From: Bacteroidota bacterium
Lineage (GTDB): Bacteria; Bacteroidota; Bacteroidia; Palsa-948
DNA: 64,000 bases
Assembly: GCA_016213405.1 (NCBI GenBank)
Contig: JACRAM010000125.1
Coordinates: forward strand, 1 to 64,000
Reading direction: 5' to 3'
Shown: one piece after another, positions 36,403-46,500 of the stretch
Layout: the number at the start of each line of letters is the position of its first letter
How positions within the stretch are numbered: the stretch's first letter is position 1
Program-made: the position numbers and the translations under genes
The notes under the pieces: model-generated
Database searches by the model: none
The model's input: the letters and a program-made list of their open reading frames with translations, nothing else
What the model was told of the DNA's origin: nothing

Positions 36403-36654
36403 ATGAAATTCAAAGGCACTCGTATTTTCTTAATGCTCTTTATTATCGCACTGGTAATTTTTCTGGCAGATGATTCCATTGCGCAGTGCTCTATGTGCCG
36501 GAAGATTGCAACTGACGGAGCAAATTCAAAAACGGTTGGCAACGCATTGAATCATGGAATTCTTTATTTACTTGCACTTCCTTATTGCATGATTGCGTTT
36601 ATCTTCCGCAAACAGATCCTTGGCTTTATGCGCTCCTTTCTAGCCAAGAAGTAA
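36403..36654 (+). CDS. Small membrane protein with CxxC motif
   Basis: 83 residues from ATG 36403. A signal-like helix (FLMLFIIALVIFLADDSIAQ) is followed at once by CSMCRKIATDGANSK and a C-terminal helix (ILYLLALPYCMIAFIFRK). Same design as the protein at 34843-35058. Together they bracket the sco and DUF420 genes. Function is unknown; participation in oxidase assembly is inference from position. Confidence 0.72.
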   Translation: MKFKGTRIFLMLFIIALVIFLADDSIAQCSMCRKIATDGANSKTVGNALNHGILYLLALPYCMIAFIFRKQILGFMRSFLAKK

Positions 36655-36656
36655 TT

Positions 36657-36687
36657 TTTGCCTGTTTGCTCATCTTGCTTATCTTTG
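36657..36687 (+). promoter_or_regulatory. metH promoter: TTTG-N19-TATCTTTG
   Basis: TTTG at 36657-36660 and TATCTTTG at 36680-36687 are spaced 19 bp, the best complete Bacteroidota promoter in the window. Transcription would start just before the riboswitch. Confidence 0.7.
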
Positions 36688-36704
36688 CACTAGTTCTTAT
36701 AAAT

Positions 36705-36802
36705 TACTTATCGCGAAAGGTGGAGGGAGACGCCCAGTGAAACCTTGACAACCGCCTCCGATTTATCGGAGGAAAGGTGCCAAATCGTAAAAAAGATAAG
36801 TC
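36705..36802 (+). ncRNA. SAM-I (S-box) riboswitch upstream of metH
   Basis: P1 is ACTTATC (36706-36712) with GATAAGT (36795-36801). The conserved core reads GCGAAAGGTGGAGGGA, GCCCAGTGAAACC, TTGACAACC, then P3 and AAAGGTGCCAAATC. These are the diagnostic S-box segments. P3 is an 18-nt perfect palindrome, CCTCCGATTTATCGGAGG (36755-36772), whose reverse complement occurs as a dispersed repeat at 47377-47394. Binding of S-adenosylmethionine is expected to lower expression of methionine synthase. Confidence 0.93.
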
Positions 36803-36834
36803 GGAGGTAATTGAAATAAAACACAATTATATAT

Positions 36835-36869
36835 AATCCCTTCCGACAAAACGGTAGGGATTTTTTTTT
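36835..36869 (+). terminator. Riboswitch-controlled intrinsic terminator before metH
   Basis: AATCCCT (36835-36841) pairs with AGGGATT (36856-36862), extended by CCG/CGG after one mismatch, followed by a run of T residues to 36869. It ends 3 bp before ATG 36873. A competing antiterminator is possible: GTCGGA (36800-36805, overlapping the 3' strand of P1) with TCCGAC (36842-36847, inside the terminator). Confidence 0.85.
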
Positions 36870-36872
36870 AAA

Positions 36873-39800
36873 ATGAATGACATAAGAAAAATATTAGAAG
36901 AGCGCATCCTCGTCATTGACGGGGCAATGGGCACGATGATTCAGCAGCACAAACTGAGTGAAGCGGATTATCGTGGCTCTCGATTTAAAAATTTCCCAAG
37001 TGATTTGAAAGGAAATAATGATTTGCTTGTTCTCACGCAACCCGATATCATTAAAAACATTCATCTTGAATATTTAAAAGCAGGTGCAGATATTATTGAG
37101 ACGAATACTTTCAATGCGCAGAAAATTTCTCTGGCGGATTACAAGATGGAAAGTTTGGCGTATGAAATTAATTTGGAAGCCGCGAAGATTGCAAAATCTT
37201 CGGTCGAAGAATTTCATCAACAAAATCCTAAATCCAAAATCCTTAATCCTAAATTCGTAGCTGGCGCACTTGGTCCCACCAACAAAACTCTTTCTCTCTC
37301 TCCCAATGTAAATGACCCGGGTTTTCGCGCTGTGACCTTTGACGAAGTCGTTGAAGCATATTCTGAACAAGTCAGAGGTTTGATGGACGGAGGTGTTGAT
37401 TTGCTTTTGGTTGAAACTATTTTTGATACGCTGAATGCGAAGGCTGCTCTCTTTGCAATTCAAAATATATTTGAAGCAAAAGGAATTGAATTGCCCGTGA
37501 TGGTTTCGGGAACCATCACTGATGCAAGCGGAAGAACCTTGAGCGGACAAACCGTAGAAGCTTTTCTAAATTCTATTTCGCACATGAACTTATTGAGCGT
37601 TGGTTTAAACTGTGCGCTTGGAGCAAAAGAGATGAGGCCTTACCTGGAAGAACTTTCCTCGAAAGCTCCTTTCTTCATCAGCGCCTATCCGAATGCCGGT
37701 TTGCCCAATCAATTTGGCGAGTACGATGAAACACCTGAGACCATGTGTCAGCAGATTGATGATTTTCTGGAGAACGGTTTTCTGAATATCGTTGGCGGCT
37801 GCTGTGGAACAACACCTGACCACATCCGTCATATTGCGGAACACGCACGTAAAACTAAACCGAGGGAAATTCCGAAGACAGAACCCTATCTGCGCCTGAG
37901 CGGATTGGAAGCAGTCACTTATCGTCCTGATTCTAATTTCATGAATATTGGTGAACGTACAAACGTGACTGGCTCGCGTAAGTTTGCCAAACTTATTATT
38001 GACGGAAAATATGATGAAGCACTTTCCGTAGCCCGCGATCAGGTGGAAGGCGGTGCACAGGTGATTGACATTTGCATGGATGAAGGAATGCTGGATGCCG
38101 TGGAAGCGATGACAAAGTTCTGCAACCTCATCGCGGCTGAACCCGATATTTCGAAAGTTCCGATCATGCTCGACTCCTCCAAGTTTTATGCGATTGAAGC
38201 CGGGCTGAAATGTATTCAGGGAAAAGGAATCGTGAATTCCATTTCGATGAAAGAAGGGGAGAAAATTTTTATTGAGCAGGCGAAGAAAGTAAAAAAATAT
38301 GGCGCTGCTGTGATCGTAATGGCGTTTGACGAAAAGGGACAAGCCGATACTTACGAGCGAAGAATTGAAGTATGCGCGCATGCCTACAAAATTCTCACCC
38401 AAGTGGTGAAGTTCCCTCCGCAGGACATAATTTTTGACCCCAATGTTTTTCCCATCGCAACAGGAATGGAGGAACATCGCAAGAATGCGATAAATTATTT
38501 TGAAGCAACAAAATGGATCAAGAAAAATCTTTCGTTGGCAAAAGTCAGCGGGGGTGTGAGCAATGTATCGTTTTCTTTCCGCGGAAATGATCATGTGCGT
38601 GAAGCCATTCACTCTGCATTTTTATATCACGGAATAAAAGCCGGAATGGATATGGGGATTGTGAATCCGTCACAGCTTCAGGTGTACGATGAGATTCCGA
38701 AAGAACTATTGGAATTGGTGGAAGATGTTCTCCTCGACCGAAACGATGACGCAACCGAACGGTTAATTAATTACGCAGAAAAAGTTAAAGGAGCGGGAAA
38801 ACAAAAAGAAGTTAAGGACGAAGAGTGGCGCAGAGGAACTGTAGGTGAACGGCTCACTCATTCACTCGTGAAAGGAGTTACCGATTTTATTGAATCGGAT
38901 GTGGAAGAAGCTCGCAAAACTTTCCCGAAGGCATTGCACGTAATCGAAGTCCCTCTGATGGATGGAATGAATGTGGTGGGGGATTTATTCGGAAGCGGGA
39001 AAATGTTTTTACCCCAGGTAGTGAAAAGCGCACGCGTGATGAAAAAAGCGGTAGCGTATCTGGAATCCTATCTGCAAGTTGAAAAGGTTGCAGGTGAAGA
39101 AGGAAAGTCTGCCGGAAAAGTTTTATTGGCTACCGTGAAAGGCGATGTGCACGACATCGGTAAAAATATTGTGGGCGTTGTACTTGCCTGCAACAATTAC
39201 GAAGTGATTGATCTTGGCGTAATGGTGCCTTGCGAAAAAATTCTTGCCGCAGCGAAAAAAGAAAAAGTGGACATCATCGGCTTGAGCGGACTCATCACTC
39301 CTTCATTGGATGAAATGGTGCATGTGGCAAAAGAAATGGAGCGAGAAGGATTTAATATTCCTTTACTCATTGGCGGTGCAACCACTTCGAAAGTTCATAC
39401 GGCTGTAAAAATCGCCACAAACTATTCTCATTCTGTGGTGCATGTAAATGATGCATCGCGCAGTGTTCCTGTTGTGGGAAATCTGGTTTCTAAAGCATTG
39501 CACAAGAATTTTATGAAAAATGTTCAGGATGAATACCACCTCATCCGTGAGCAAAACAAAAAATCACATTCACAGAATATTTATTTATCGCTGGAAGAGG
39601 CAAGGAAAAATAAATTCCTGCTCAGCGAATCCGCCATACCTGTGAAGCCCTCTTTCATCGGCAACAAGACATTGAAAAATTATCCACTGGAAGAAATCGC
39701 AAAGTTTATTGACTGGACTCCGTTTTTTCATAGCTGGGACATGAAAGGAACCTATCCGAAAATATTTGATAATAAAGAAAGAGGAGCAGAAGCCAAAAAG

Positions 39801-40529
39801 CTTTTCGATGATGCTCAAAAAATGCTGAAGAAAATTATTGAAGGGAAGTGGCTTCAGGCAAATGCAGTGATTGGATTTTATCCTGCACATTCTGCAGATG
39901 ATGATATTCATATTGCGAATGGCAAGAAAGAAGTTGTTCTTCACACGATTCGGCAGCAAACAAAAAAAACAAGCGGACAGTTCAATGTTGCGTTATCTGA
40001 TTTTGTGAAAGCAGAAAATGATTTTATCGGGGCATTCGCAGTCACCACCGGAATCGGAATAGAAAAAAAATTAGCCGAATTTGAAAAAGACCACGATGAT
40101 TATTCTTCCATCATGCTAAAAGCGCTCGCTGACCGGTTAGCCGAAGCATTCGCAGAACATCTTCATGCAAGGGTGAGAAAAGAATTCTGGGGTTATGCAA
40201 AGGAGGAAAATCTTACGGGTGAAGAAATCATACAGGAAAAATATATTGGCATTCGTCCAGCACACGGTTATCCGGCACAGCCCGACCATACTGAGAAAAA
40301 GATTTTATTTGATTTGCTTGAGGTGGAGAAGAACACAGGCATCACCCTGACTGAAAGCATGGCGATGTACCCAACTGCTGCCGTATGCGGTTTATATTTT
40401 TCACATCCTGAATCTCATTATTTCGGAGCGGGAAAAATCAGAAAAGATCAGGTGGAAGATTACGCAAAGCGGAAAGGAATGAAGTTGGAAGAAATGGAGA
40501 AATGGTTAGGTCCAATACTCGCGTATTAG
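36873..40529 (+). CDS. metH: Cobalamin-dependent methionine synthase
   Basis: 1218 residues, full length (E. coli 1227), with all four modules. Homocysteine domain: DGAMGTMIQ, the zinc Cys in GLNCALG and [11 protein letters not shown]. Pterin domain: [14 protein letters not shown] and [10 protein letters not shown]. Cobalamin domain: [15 protein letters not shown] (DxHxxG) and [14 protein letters not shown]-terminal reactivation domain: [12 protein letters not shown]. It methylates homocysteine with methyl-THF. It is controlled by the upstream SAM-I riboswitch. The 3' end overlaps the convergent pirin gene by 4 bp. Confidence 0.97.
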   Translation: MNDIRKILEERILVIDGAMGTMIQQHKLSEADYRGSRFKNFPSDLKGNNDLLVLTQPDIIKNIHLEYLKAGADIIETNTFNAQKISLADYKMESLAYEINLEAAKIAKSSVEEFHQQNPKSKILNPKFVAGALGPTNKTLSLSPNVNDPGFRAVTFDEVVEAYSEQVRGLMDGGVDLLLVETIFDTLNAKAALFAIQNIFEAKGIELPVMVSGTITDASGRTLSGQTVEAFLNSISHMNLLSVGLNCALGAKEMRPYLEELSSKAPFFISAYPNAGLPNQFGEYDETPETMCQQIDDFLENGFLNIVGGCCGTTPDHIRHIAEHARKTKPREIPKTEPYLRLSGLEAVTYRPDSNFMNIGERTNVTGSRKFAKLIIDGKYDEALSVARDQVEGGAQVIDICMDEGMLDAVEAMTKFCNLIAAEPDISKVPIMLDSSKFYAIEAGLKCIQGKGIVNSISMKEGEKIFIEQAKKVKKYGAAVIVMAFDEKGQADTYERRIEVCAHAYKILTQVVKFPPQDIIFDPNVFPIATGMEEHRKNAINYFEATKWIKKNLSLAKVSGGVSNVSFSFRGNDHVREAIHSAFLYHGIKAGMDMGIVNPSQLQVYDEIPKELLELVEDVLLDRNDDATERLINYAEKVKGAGKQKEVKDEEWRRGTVGERLTHSLVKGVTDFIESDVEEARKTFPKALHVIEVPLMDGMNVVGDLFGSGKMFLPQVVKSARVMKKAVAYLESYLQVEKVAGEEGKSAGKVLLATVKGDVHDIGKNIVGVVLACNNYEVIDLGVMVPCEKILAAAKKEKVDIIGLSGLITPSLDEMVHVAKEMEREGFNIPLLIGGATTSKVHTAVKIATNYSHSVVHVNDASRSVPVVGNLVSKALHKNFMKNVQDEYHLIREQNKKSHSQNIYLSLEEARKNKFLLSESAIPVKPSFIGNKTLKNYPLEEIAKFIDWTPFFHSWDMKGTYPKIFDNKERGAEAKKLFDDAQKMLKKIIEGKWLQANAVIGFYPAHSADDDIHIANGKKEVVLHTIRQQTKKTSGQFNVALSDFVKAENDFIGAFAVTTGIGIEKKLAEFEKDHDDYSSIMLKALADRLAEAFAEHLHARVRKEFWGYAKEENLTGEEIIQEKYIGIRPAHGYPAQPDHTEKKILFDLLEVEKNTGITLTESMAMYPTAAVCGLYFSHPESHYFGAGKIRKDQVEDYAKRKGMKLEEMEKWLGPILAY

Positions 40530-41236
40530 TTCATCGGCACTTCTATCACAAGGATTTCTGAATCAGAATTTGCTTTGATGCTGACCTTATTTGTATCCCA
40601 AATGCCCATAGCATCTCTTCTTGATAATTTTTGTCCGTCAATTTCAATTTCTCCTTCCACCACCATTACGTAGGCGCCATTTCTTTTATGCCGGATAGAA
40701 TAATCAGAAGTTTTTCCTTTGTCGAAATTTCCGAGAGCGAAAAACGCGTCCTGATTGATCCACATCGTTTTATCTAACTTCTCCGGAGAGACAATCGTAT
40801 GAAATTTATTTTTTCGTTCTTCAGCAGAAAATGATTTCTGTTCATAGCGAGGTTCAACGTCTTTTACTTTCGGAAAAATCCAGACCTGAAAAAGTTTTGT
40901 CTCTTCAGTTTTTGAGCCGTTATATTCGGAATGAAAAACTCCTGTGCCTGCGCTCATCGCCTGTATTTCGCCAGGTTTTATTTGCCCGGTATTTCCCATA
41001 GAATCCTTATGCTCGAGAATTCCTTTCAGGGGTATCGTTACGATCTCCATATTATCGTGCTGGTGCATCCCGAAACCCATAGCGGGAGCAATGGTGTCAT
41101 CGTTCAAAACTCTCAGCAAACCGAACTGAACTTTCTTTGCGTCATACCAGTTTGCAAATGAAAATGAATGATAGGCATTCAGCCATCCGTGATCGGCATG
41201 GCCGCGTTCATCAGCAGGGTGAAAAATTGTTTTCAT
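40526..41236 (-). CDS. Pirin family protein (cupin)
   Basis: 236 residues from ATG 41236 ([19 protein letters not shown]); a start at 41245 is also open. Pirin signatures are [34 protein letters not shown] (metal-binding His), [27 protein letters not shown] and FQVWIFPK. Bacterial pirins are iron-type cupins, some with quercetinase activity. It forms a cluster with CDGSH, YceI and MarR genes, a frequent association in this phylum. Confidence 0.9.
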   Translation of the reverse strand: MKTIFHPADERGHADHGWLNAYHSFSFANWYDAKKVQFGLLRVLNDDTIAPAMGFGMHQHDNMEIVTIPLKGILEHKDSMGNTGQIKPGEIQAMSAGTGVFHSEYNGSKTEETKLFQVWIFPKVKDVEPRYEQKSFSAEERKNKFHTIVSPEKLDKTMWINQDAFFALGNFDKGKTSDYSIRHKRNGAYVMVVEGEIEIDGQKLSRRDAMGIWDTNKVSIKANSDSEILVIEVPMN

Positions 41237-41272
41237 ATCAAACACCCCTACATTCCACTTCCAGGGAGAGTT

Positions 41273-41458
41273 CTATCCGACAAAATTATTCTGCTTATGC
41301 GCTCCATCACAGTACGGCTTATTGGAAGAGTGTCCGCACCGGCACAAAAATGATTTCTCTTCTTTTACTTCTGTTGTTCCGTCCGTTTTTATGACAATGA
41401 TGTTTCCTTCCACCATGAGTGGTCCGTTTGCAAGCGCTGTAACTTTTGTTGTTTCCAT
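41273..41458 (-). CDS. CDGSH iron-sulfur domain protein
   Basis: 61 residues. The cluster-binding motif is complete: CRCGHSSNKPYCDGAHKQ (C-x-C-x2-S-x3-P-x-C-D-G-x-H). It would bind a 2Fe-2S cluster in mitoNEET style. Probably a small redox or iron-sulfur-handling protein. It lies between pirin and YceI genes on the same strand. Confidence 0.9.
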   Translation of the reverse strand: METTKVTALANGPLMVEGNIIVIKTDGTTEVKEEKSFLCRCGHSSNKPYCDGAHKQNNFVG

Positions 41459-41486
41459 AAAGATTATTTAAGATTATTATTAATAG

Positions 41487-42089
41487 TTATTTTGAAGCAA
41501 CAACATTAAATTTAACAGTGAACTCATCGTAAATTATTTTATCTCCTATTTCAGGGAAAAAAGATTTTGAACCATACTTGATGTCAAACTTGGAGCGGTC
41601 AATGGTAGCTGTTCCGACACAGGCAATATTTTCACCTTTCATTTTTATCACAGCGTCAAACTCAATTAGGTTTGTTATTTCCTTTATTGTCAAATTGCCT
41701 TTTACGTGATGCGTAAAGTCACCTTCTTTTGCATCTTTAATCGGGGTGGCAGATATAATTTCAAACTTTCCTTTCGGGAATTTTACCGGATCAAAAAAAT
41801 CTGCCGACTTTAAATGTCCATCCATCTTGGTTTTCCATTCTCCGGATAAATCTTTGTCTTCGATACTGGTCATATCTATTTCAAATTTTCCTCCTGTAAC
41901 AACGTCTTTCTTCATCGTTATTTCTCCAGATGAGAGCAGGATGGTTCCGTTGTGTTCGCCAGTGAGTTTTTTACCAGTCCATTCCAGGGAACTTGCTTTT
42001 GTGTCTACCTTGTAGATGTCATCATTCATTGTGAAAGCGGAGAGGGCAATCATTCCGATCACTGTAACTCCATAAATTGTTTTTTTCAT
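41487..42089 (-). CDS. YceI family periplasmic lipocalin-like protein
   Basis: 200 residues with a signal peptide (about 1-21). YceI features are YKVDTKASSLEWTGKKLTGEHNGTI, FEIDMTSIEDKDLSGEWKTKMDGHLKSADFFD and FPKGKFEIISA. The family binds isoprenoid-type lipids such as polyprenols and is linked to stress or respiratory quinone handling. A TTTTTG tandem stretch (about 42090-42111) lies directly upstream. The gene is followed by CDGSH and pirin and preceded by a MarR gene. Confidence 0.9.
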   Translation of the reverse strand: MKKTIYGVTVIGMIALSAFTMNDDIYKVDTKASSLEWTGKKLTGEHNGTILLSSGEITMKKDVVTGGKFEIDMTSIEDKDLSGEWKTKMDGHLKSADFFDPVKFPKGKFEIISATPIKDAKEGDFTHHVKGNLTIKEITNLIEFDAVIKMKGENIACVGTATIDRSKFDIKYGSKSFFPEIGDKIIYDEFTVKFNVVASK

Positions 42090-42165
42090 TTTTGTTTTTG
42101 TTTTTGTTTTTAGTTGTTTTTAATTTGTTCTGACCTTTGATATATATATGAATCATTCTAAAAAA

Positions 42166-42615
42166 TTATTTTCTCATTTTGTCTAATATGCCATTTACCA
42201 TCTTCGCTTCTTTTTCTGATAGATGAGAAATTAATTTATTCCATTCTTTTTCCGCTTTATCAAGTTCCGCGAGCAGGGTTAAACCTTTTTTTGTAATAAG
42301 CACGTCACAAGCCCTGCGGTCATTTATAGAAATTTTCCTTTCTATAAGTCCTTTCTTTCTCAGCTTTTCCACCAACCTTGATGCGTTAGACATTTTATTC
42401 AACATTCTTTCGATCAGAAGGTTTACGGTTGCAGGATTCGGAAATTGCCCGCGGAGTATTCTCAGGATATTAAACTGCTCGGAAGTAATGTTATGCAGAC
42501 GACAATGTTTCGCATGATGATGCGTCAGCCAGTTAGCCGTATAAACAATATTTATCCCGAGCTTCTGGTATTCGCTTTTGAATTTGTTTTGTTTTATTTC
42601 ATCCTCCAGCTTCAT
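42166..42615 (-). CDS. MarR family transcription regulator
   Basis: 149 residues. The winged-helix core reads ITSEQFNILRILRGQFPNPATVNLLIERMLNKMSNASRLVEKLRKKGLIERKISINDRRACDVLITKKG, with the MarR DR-x2 wing (NDRRACDV). It probably controls the downstream YceI-CDGSH-pirin genes and itself. A candidate operator is the inverted repeat at 42640-42655. Confidence 0.9.
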   Translation of the reverse strand: MKLEDEIKQNKFKSEYQKLGINIVYTANWLTHHHAKHCRLHNITSEQFNILRILRGQFPNPATVNLLIERMLNKMSNASRLVEKLRKKGLIERKISINDRRACDVLITKKGLTLLAELDKAEKEWNKLISHLSEKEAKMVNGILDKMRK

Positions 42616-42639
42616 GGATCAAATATATGCATAAACATT

Positions 42640-42655
42640 ATATGTATGTACATAT
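42640..42655. promoter_or_regulatory. Candidate MarR operator, ATATGTA-N2-TACATAT
   Basis: A perfect inverted repeat 25 bp upstream of the MarR start, in a spacing typical for autoregulated MarR genes. The surrounding sequence also has TATGCATAA-like direct repeats (about 42625-42665). Confidence 0.45.
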
Positions 42656-42707
42656 ATTTTTGCATAACTCATAACTTACTGAACTTCAGGGCAGAAAAAT
42701 CTGCAGA

Positions 42708-43082
42708 TTAACTCTTTTCGATGAAACTGATTGGAATAGTAAGCCCTTGGGCGAACTCATATTCAAATTCCTCTTTGGCACTTTCATCATCATAATACCA
42801 GTTCACGGTCATCTTTACACCTTTCTTATGGAGGTTTTCCAACTGGTCAAGGATTTCGCGGAGTACGCGCGCAGAAGGTGTGTTAAAATATTCTATTTTG
42901 AAATTTATCGTTGCACCATTCAATTGTTTTTCTCCGTTCTCCTCTATCCATTTCATCACAGGATCGTAAAACTTAGAGGGACTTTCAGGGCGCGACCATC
43001 CTGAAATAGAATATTTTTTATCACCAGGACTCATGATAACTTCCGGAGATACATCCGTTGCTTTAATGAAAATTGCTTCCAT
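42708..43082 (-). CDS. SiaC family regulatory phosphoprotein (DUF1987), copy 1
   Basis: 124 residues. DUF1987 pattern: KATDVSPEVIMSPGDKKYSISGWSRPESPSKFYDPVMKWIEENG, then INFKIEYFNTPSARVLREIL and VNWYYDDESAKEEFEYEFAQGL. In Pseudomonas, SiaC is reversibly phosphorylated and activates a diguanylate cyclase within the SiaABCD system. No SiaA, SiaB or SiaD gene is nearby. It is 17 bp from a close paralogue. Confidence 0.85.
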   Translation of the reverse strand: MEAIFIKATDVSPEVIMSPGDKKYSISGWSRPESPSKFYDPVMKWIEENGEKQLNGATINFKIEYFNTPSARVLREILDQLENLHKKGVKMTVNWYYDDESAKEEFEYEFAQGLTIPISFIEKS

Positions 43083-43099
43083 AGGAGTATATTAAAATA

Positions 43100-43477
43100 T
43101 TATTGTTTTTTTTCTATGTACTTAATCGGAAAACCCAATCCTTGTGCGAACTCATACTCAAATTCTTCTTTAGATTCCACATCATCATAGTACCAAACCA
43201 CATTCATCTTCACGCCTTGCTGATACAGCAAATCTAATTTTTCAAACATATGACGAATCATTTTAGCCGAAGGGGTGTTGAAATATTCGATCTTGAAATC
43301 TATAGTCGCGTTGTTCAGAAACTTCACGCCTTTATCTTCAATCCATTTAAAAACCTGCTCATAAAACTTGAACGGACTTTCCGGACGAGACCAGCCGGAG
43401 ATAGAATACGTGCTGTTCTTCGGGCTAAAAACAACTTCGGGGGAGTAGTCTGTTCCTTTAATAATCAGTTCTTCCAT
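43100..43477 (-). CDS. SiaC family regulatory phosphoprotein (DUF1987), copy 2
   Basis: 125 residues, very similar to the neighbouring copy: KGTDYSPEVVFSPKNSTYSISGWSRPESPFKFYEQVFKWIED, IDFKIEYFNTPSAKMIRHMF and WYYDDVESKEEFEYEFAQGLGFPIKYIEKK. This is a recent tandem duplication by appearance. Its function is probably a phosphorylation-dependent switch, as in SiaC. Confidence 0.85.
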   Translation of the reverse strand: MEELIIKGTDYSPEVVFSPKNSTYSISGWSRPESPFKFYEQVFKWIEDKGVKFLNNATIDFKIEYFNTPSAKMIRHMFEKLDLLYQQGVKMNVVWYYDDVESKEEFEYEFAQGLGFPIKYIEKKQ

Positions 43478-43507
43478 GGCGCTGGCTTACACAGGCAAAA
43501 GTAAAAA

Positions 43508-46500
43508 TTAATTCAAGATAACCACAAGGTCATCCGCACTTACACGGACACCCTCTTTAAGCGAAATATTTTTTACCTCCACATCTGTTTGAGCAGTGAC
43601 TGTTGTTTCCATTTTCATCGCTTCAATAACGAAAAGCGGTTCGTTCTTTTTTACTGTCTGTCCTTTCTTCACAAAAACTTTTGAGAGGAGTCCCTGCAAC
43701 GGAGCACCGATATGTTTTGAGTTTCCATTCTCCACTTTTTGGTTTTCTTCCTTTTTAATATTGAGCGAGCGGTCTTGCACTTCAATGTTGCGGGTTTGTC
43801 CGTTTACTTTGAAGAAGACCGTTCTCATTCCGTTTTCATTCGGTGGACCGATGGAAAGCAATTTCACGATGATGGATTTTCCAGCCGTGAGTTCAATAAT
43901 CGTTTCTTCGTTTAAATTCATTCCGAAGAAAAAATTTCTTGTTGGTATGCGAGAAACAAACCCAAATTCTGTCCACTTCTTAAACGTATCTTCAAAGACC
44001 TTCGGATACATTTTGTATGAAAGAAAATCGGTGATATAAATAGGTCTGCCTAAATCGCTTTCCCTGAACTTCTTTTTAAACTCTTCAAACTCTTGTTCAA
44101 AATCAACCGGCTCAAGATGTGCGTTAGGGCGATTGGTGTAGGGTTTTTTATCTTTCAAAACCAACTTCTGTAATTGCTTTGGAAAACCTCCTGGCGATTG
44201 TCCCAAATCTCCTCTGAAAAATCCATGCACGGATTCGGGGAAAGAAAGTGTACCACCTTTTTCCAGCACATCTTTTGCCGTGAGCCCATTTGAAATCATG
44301 AACAGAGTCATGTCGCCTACCACTTTTGAACTTGGAGTAACTTTCACAATGTCTCCGAACAAAAGATTCACATCACGATAGGTTTTCTTGATTTCTTCAA
44401 ACTTCTCCCCTACTCCAAGCGCACTTGCCTGCTGAACCAGATTGGAATATTGCCCGCCCGGCATTTCGTGGTAGAAAACTTCTGCAGTACTTGCTTTCAA
44501 TCCCGATTCAAAAGAATAATAATACTCACGCACGTCTTCCCAGTAATTTGAGAACTGATTTAATTTATCTACATCAATCTTATTTTCCCGCTTGTGAAAT
44601 TTCATCATCTCAACGATGGAATTAAAATTGGGCTGGGAAGTCAAACCCGACAATCCGCCAAGCGCAACGTCAATCACGTCCACTCCCGCTTCAATCGCTT
44701 TGAGATACATGGCTGATTGAAGTGAAGAAGTATCATGCGTGTGAAGGTGAATCGGGATTTTTATTTTTTGTTTCAGTTCGGAAATAAGTTCGTAAGCAGA
44801 ATATGGCTTGAGCAAACCAGCCATATCTTTTATCGCAAGAATGTGCGCACCTGAATTTTCTATTTCCTTCGCTAGTTTGAGATAATACTTGAGATTATAT
44901 TTTTTCCTGCTTGTATCGAGAATCTCTCCTGTGTAACACATCGCCACTTCCGCGATACTTTTGGTTTTTTTTCGGATGGCGCTAATGCTCGGCTCCATCG
45001 CTTTCAGCCAGTTAAGCGAATCAAACACACGAAAAATGTCTATGCCATGCTCATATGATTTCTCGATGAACTTTTCCACAAGATTATCAGGATACGCAGT
45101 GTAGCCCACTGCATTTGAGCCGCGGATGAGCATCTGCAAAAGAATATTAGGAACTGCTTTGCGGATGTCTATCAATCTGCGCCATGGATTTTCATAGAGG
45201 AAACGCAGGCACACATCAAACGTGGCGCCACCCCAAACCTCCATGCTGAACACCTGCGGGTGGTTCTTTGCGAAACTTTCAGCCACTTTCAGCATGTCAT
45301 AGGTTCTCATACGAGTTGCAAGAAGTGACTGATGCGCATCGCGGAAAGTAGTATCGGTGTAATGAATCTTTTTTTCTTTTTTCAGCCACTCGCAGAATTT
45401 TTCAGGACCTAATTTCGTAAGAAGGTCTTTTGTTCCTTCAGGAAATCTATCATAATGATTGTACGAAGGAACATTCGGTTTCTGAAATATTTTCGTCTTA
45501 TCCACTACTTTTACATCCGGATTTCCGTTCACAATAGTATCTCCCAAAAACTTCACTACCTTGGTTGCCCTGTCTAATCGTTTCTGAAAGATAAAAAGCT
45601 CTTTGTGATTCGCAATAAAAGAAACTGTTGCTTTGCCATCGTGAAAATCTTTGTGGTTAACGATGTTTTCAAGAAAAGGAATATTCGTCTTCACTCCACG
45701 GATGCGGAATTCAGAAAGCGCACGGTGCATTCTTCTGCAAGCGCCATCGAGCGTGCGGGAGTGCGCGGAAATTTTTACCAGCATGGAATCAAAGAACGGG
45801 CTGATGGTTGCTCCCTGATAAACACTGCCGGCATCCAAACGAATTCCAAATCCGCCAGGACTTCGGTAAGTAATCACCGTTCCGTAATCGGGTTTGAAAT
45901 CCTGCTCAGGATCTTCGGTGGTAACACGGCATTGAATTGCATAACCGTTTGTTTTTATCGCATCCTGTGATAAAATTTTAATCTGCGTATCGCTTAGTTT
46001 GTATCCTCCCGCAACAAAGATTTGTGTTTTCACGATATCAATTCCAGTTACCATTTCAGTTACAGTATGCTCTACTTGAATACGGGGATTTACTTCGATG
46101 AAGTAAAGAGACCATGAAGCCCCACCTAAATCCTCCCCCAAGGGGAGGACTTTTTTTTCACGCTTTCTGTTCTCAGAATTTTTTTTCTCCCTTCCCTTGG
46201 GGAAGGGCTGGGGTTGGGCTTCTTCTCCATCTCCCTTCCTTTGGGGAAGGGTTTGGGCGCTCACTAGAAATTCCACCGTCCCGACATTATTATAGTTTAC
46301 TGCTTTGCAAATCTTCAGGGCGTAGTTATAGAGTTTTTGCCTTACTTCCTGCGGCAAACCAAACGAAGGGGCTACTTCTACCACCTTCTGATACCTGCGC
46401 TGAACGGAACAGTCGCGCTCAAAAAGATGAACAATGTGTCCGAAATTATCAGCCGCAATCTGAACTTCAATGTGTTTGGGATTTTCTACAAACTTTTCAA

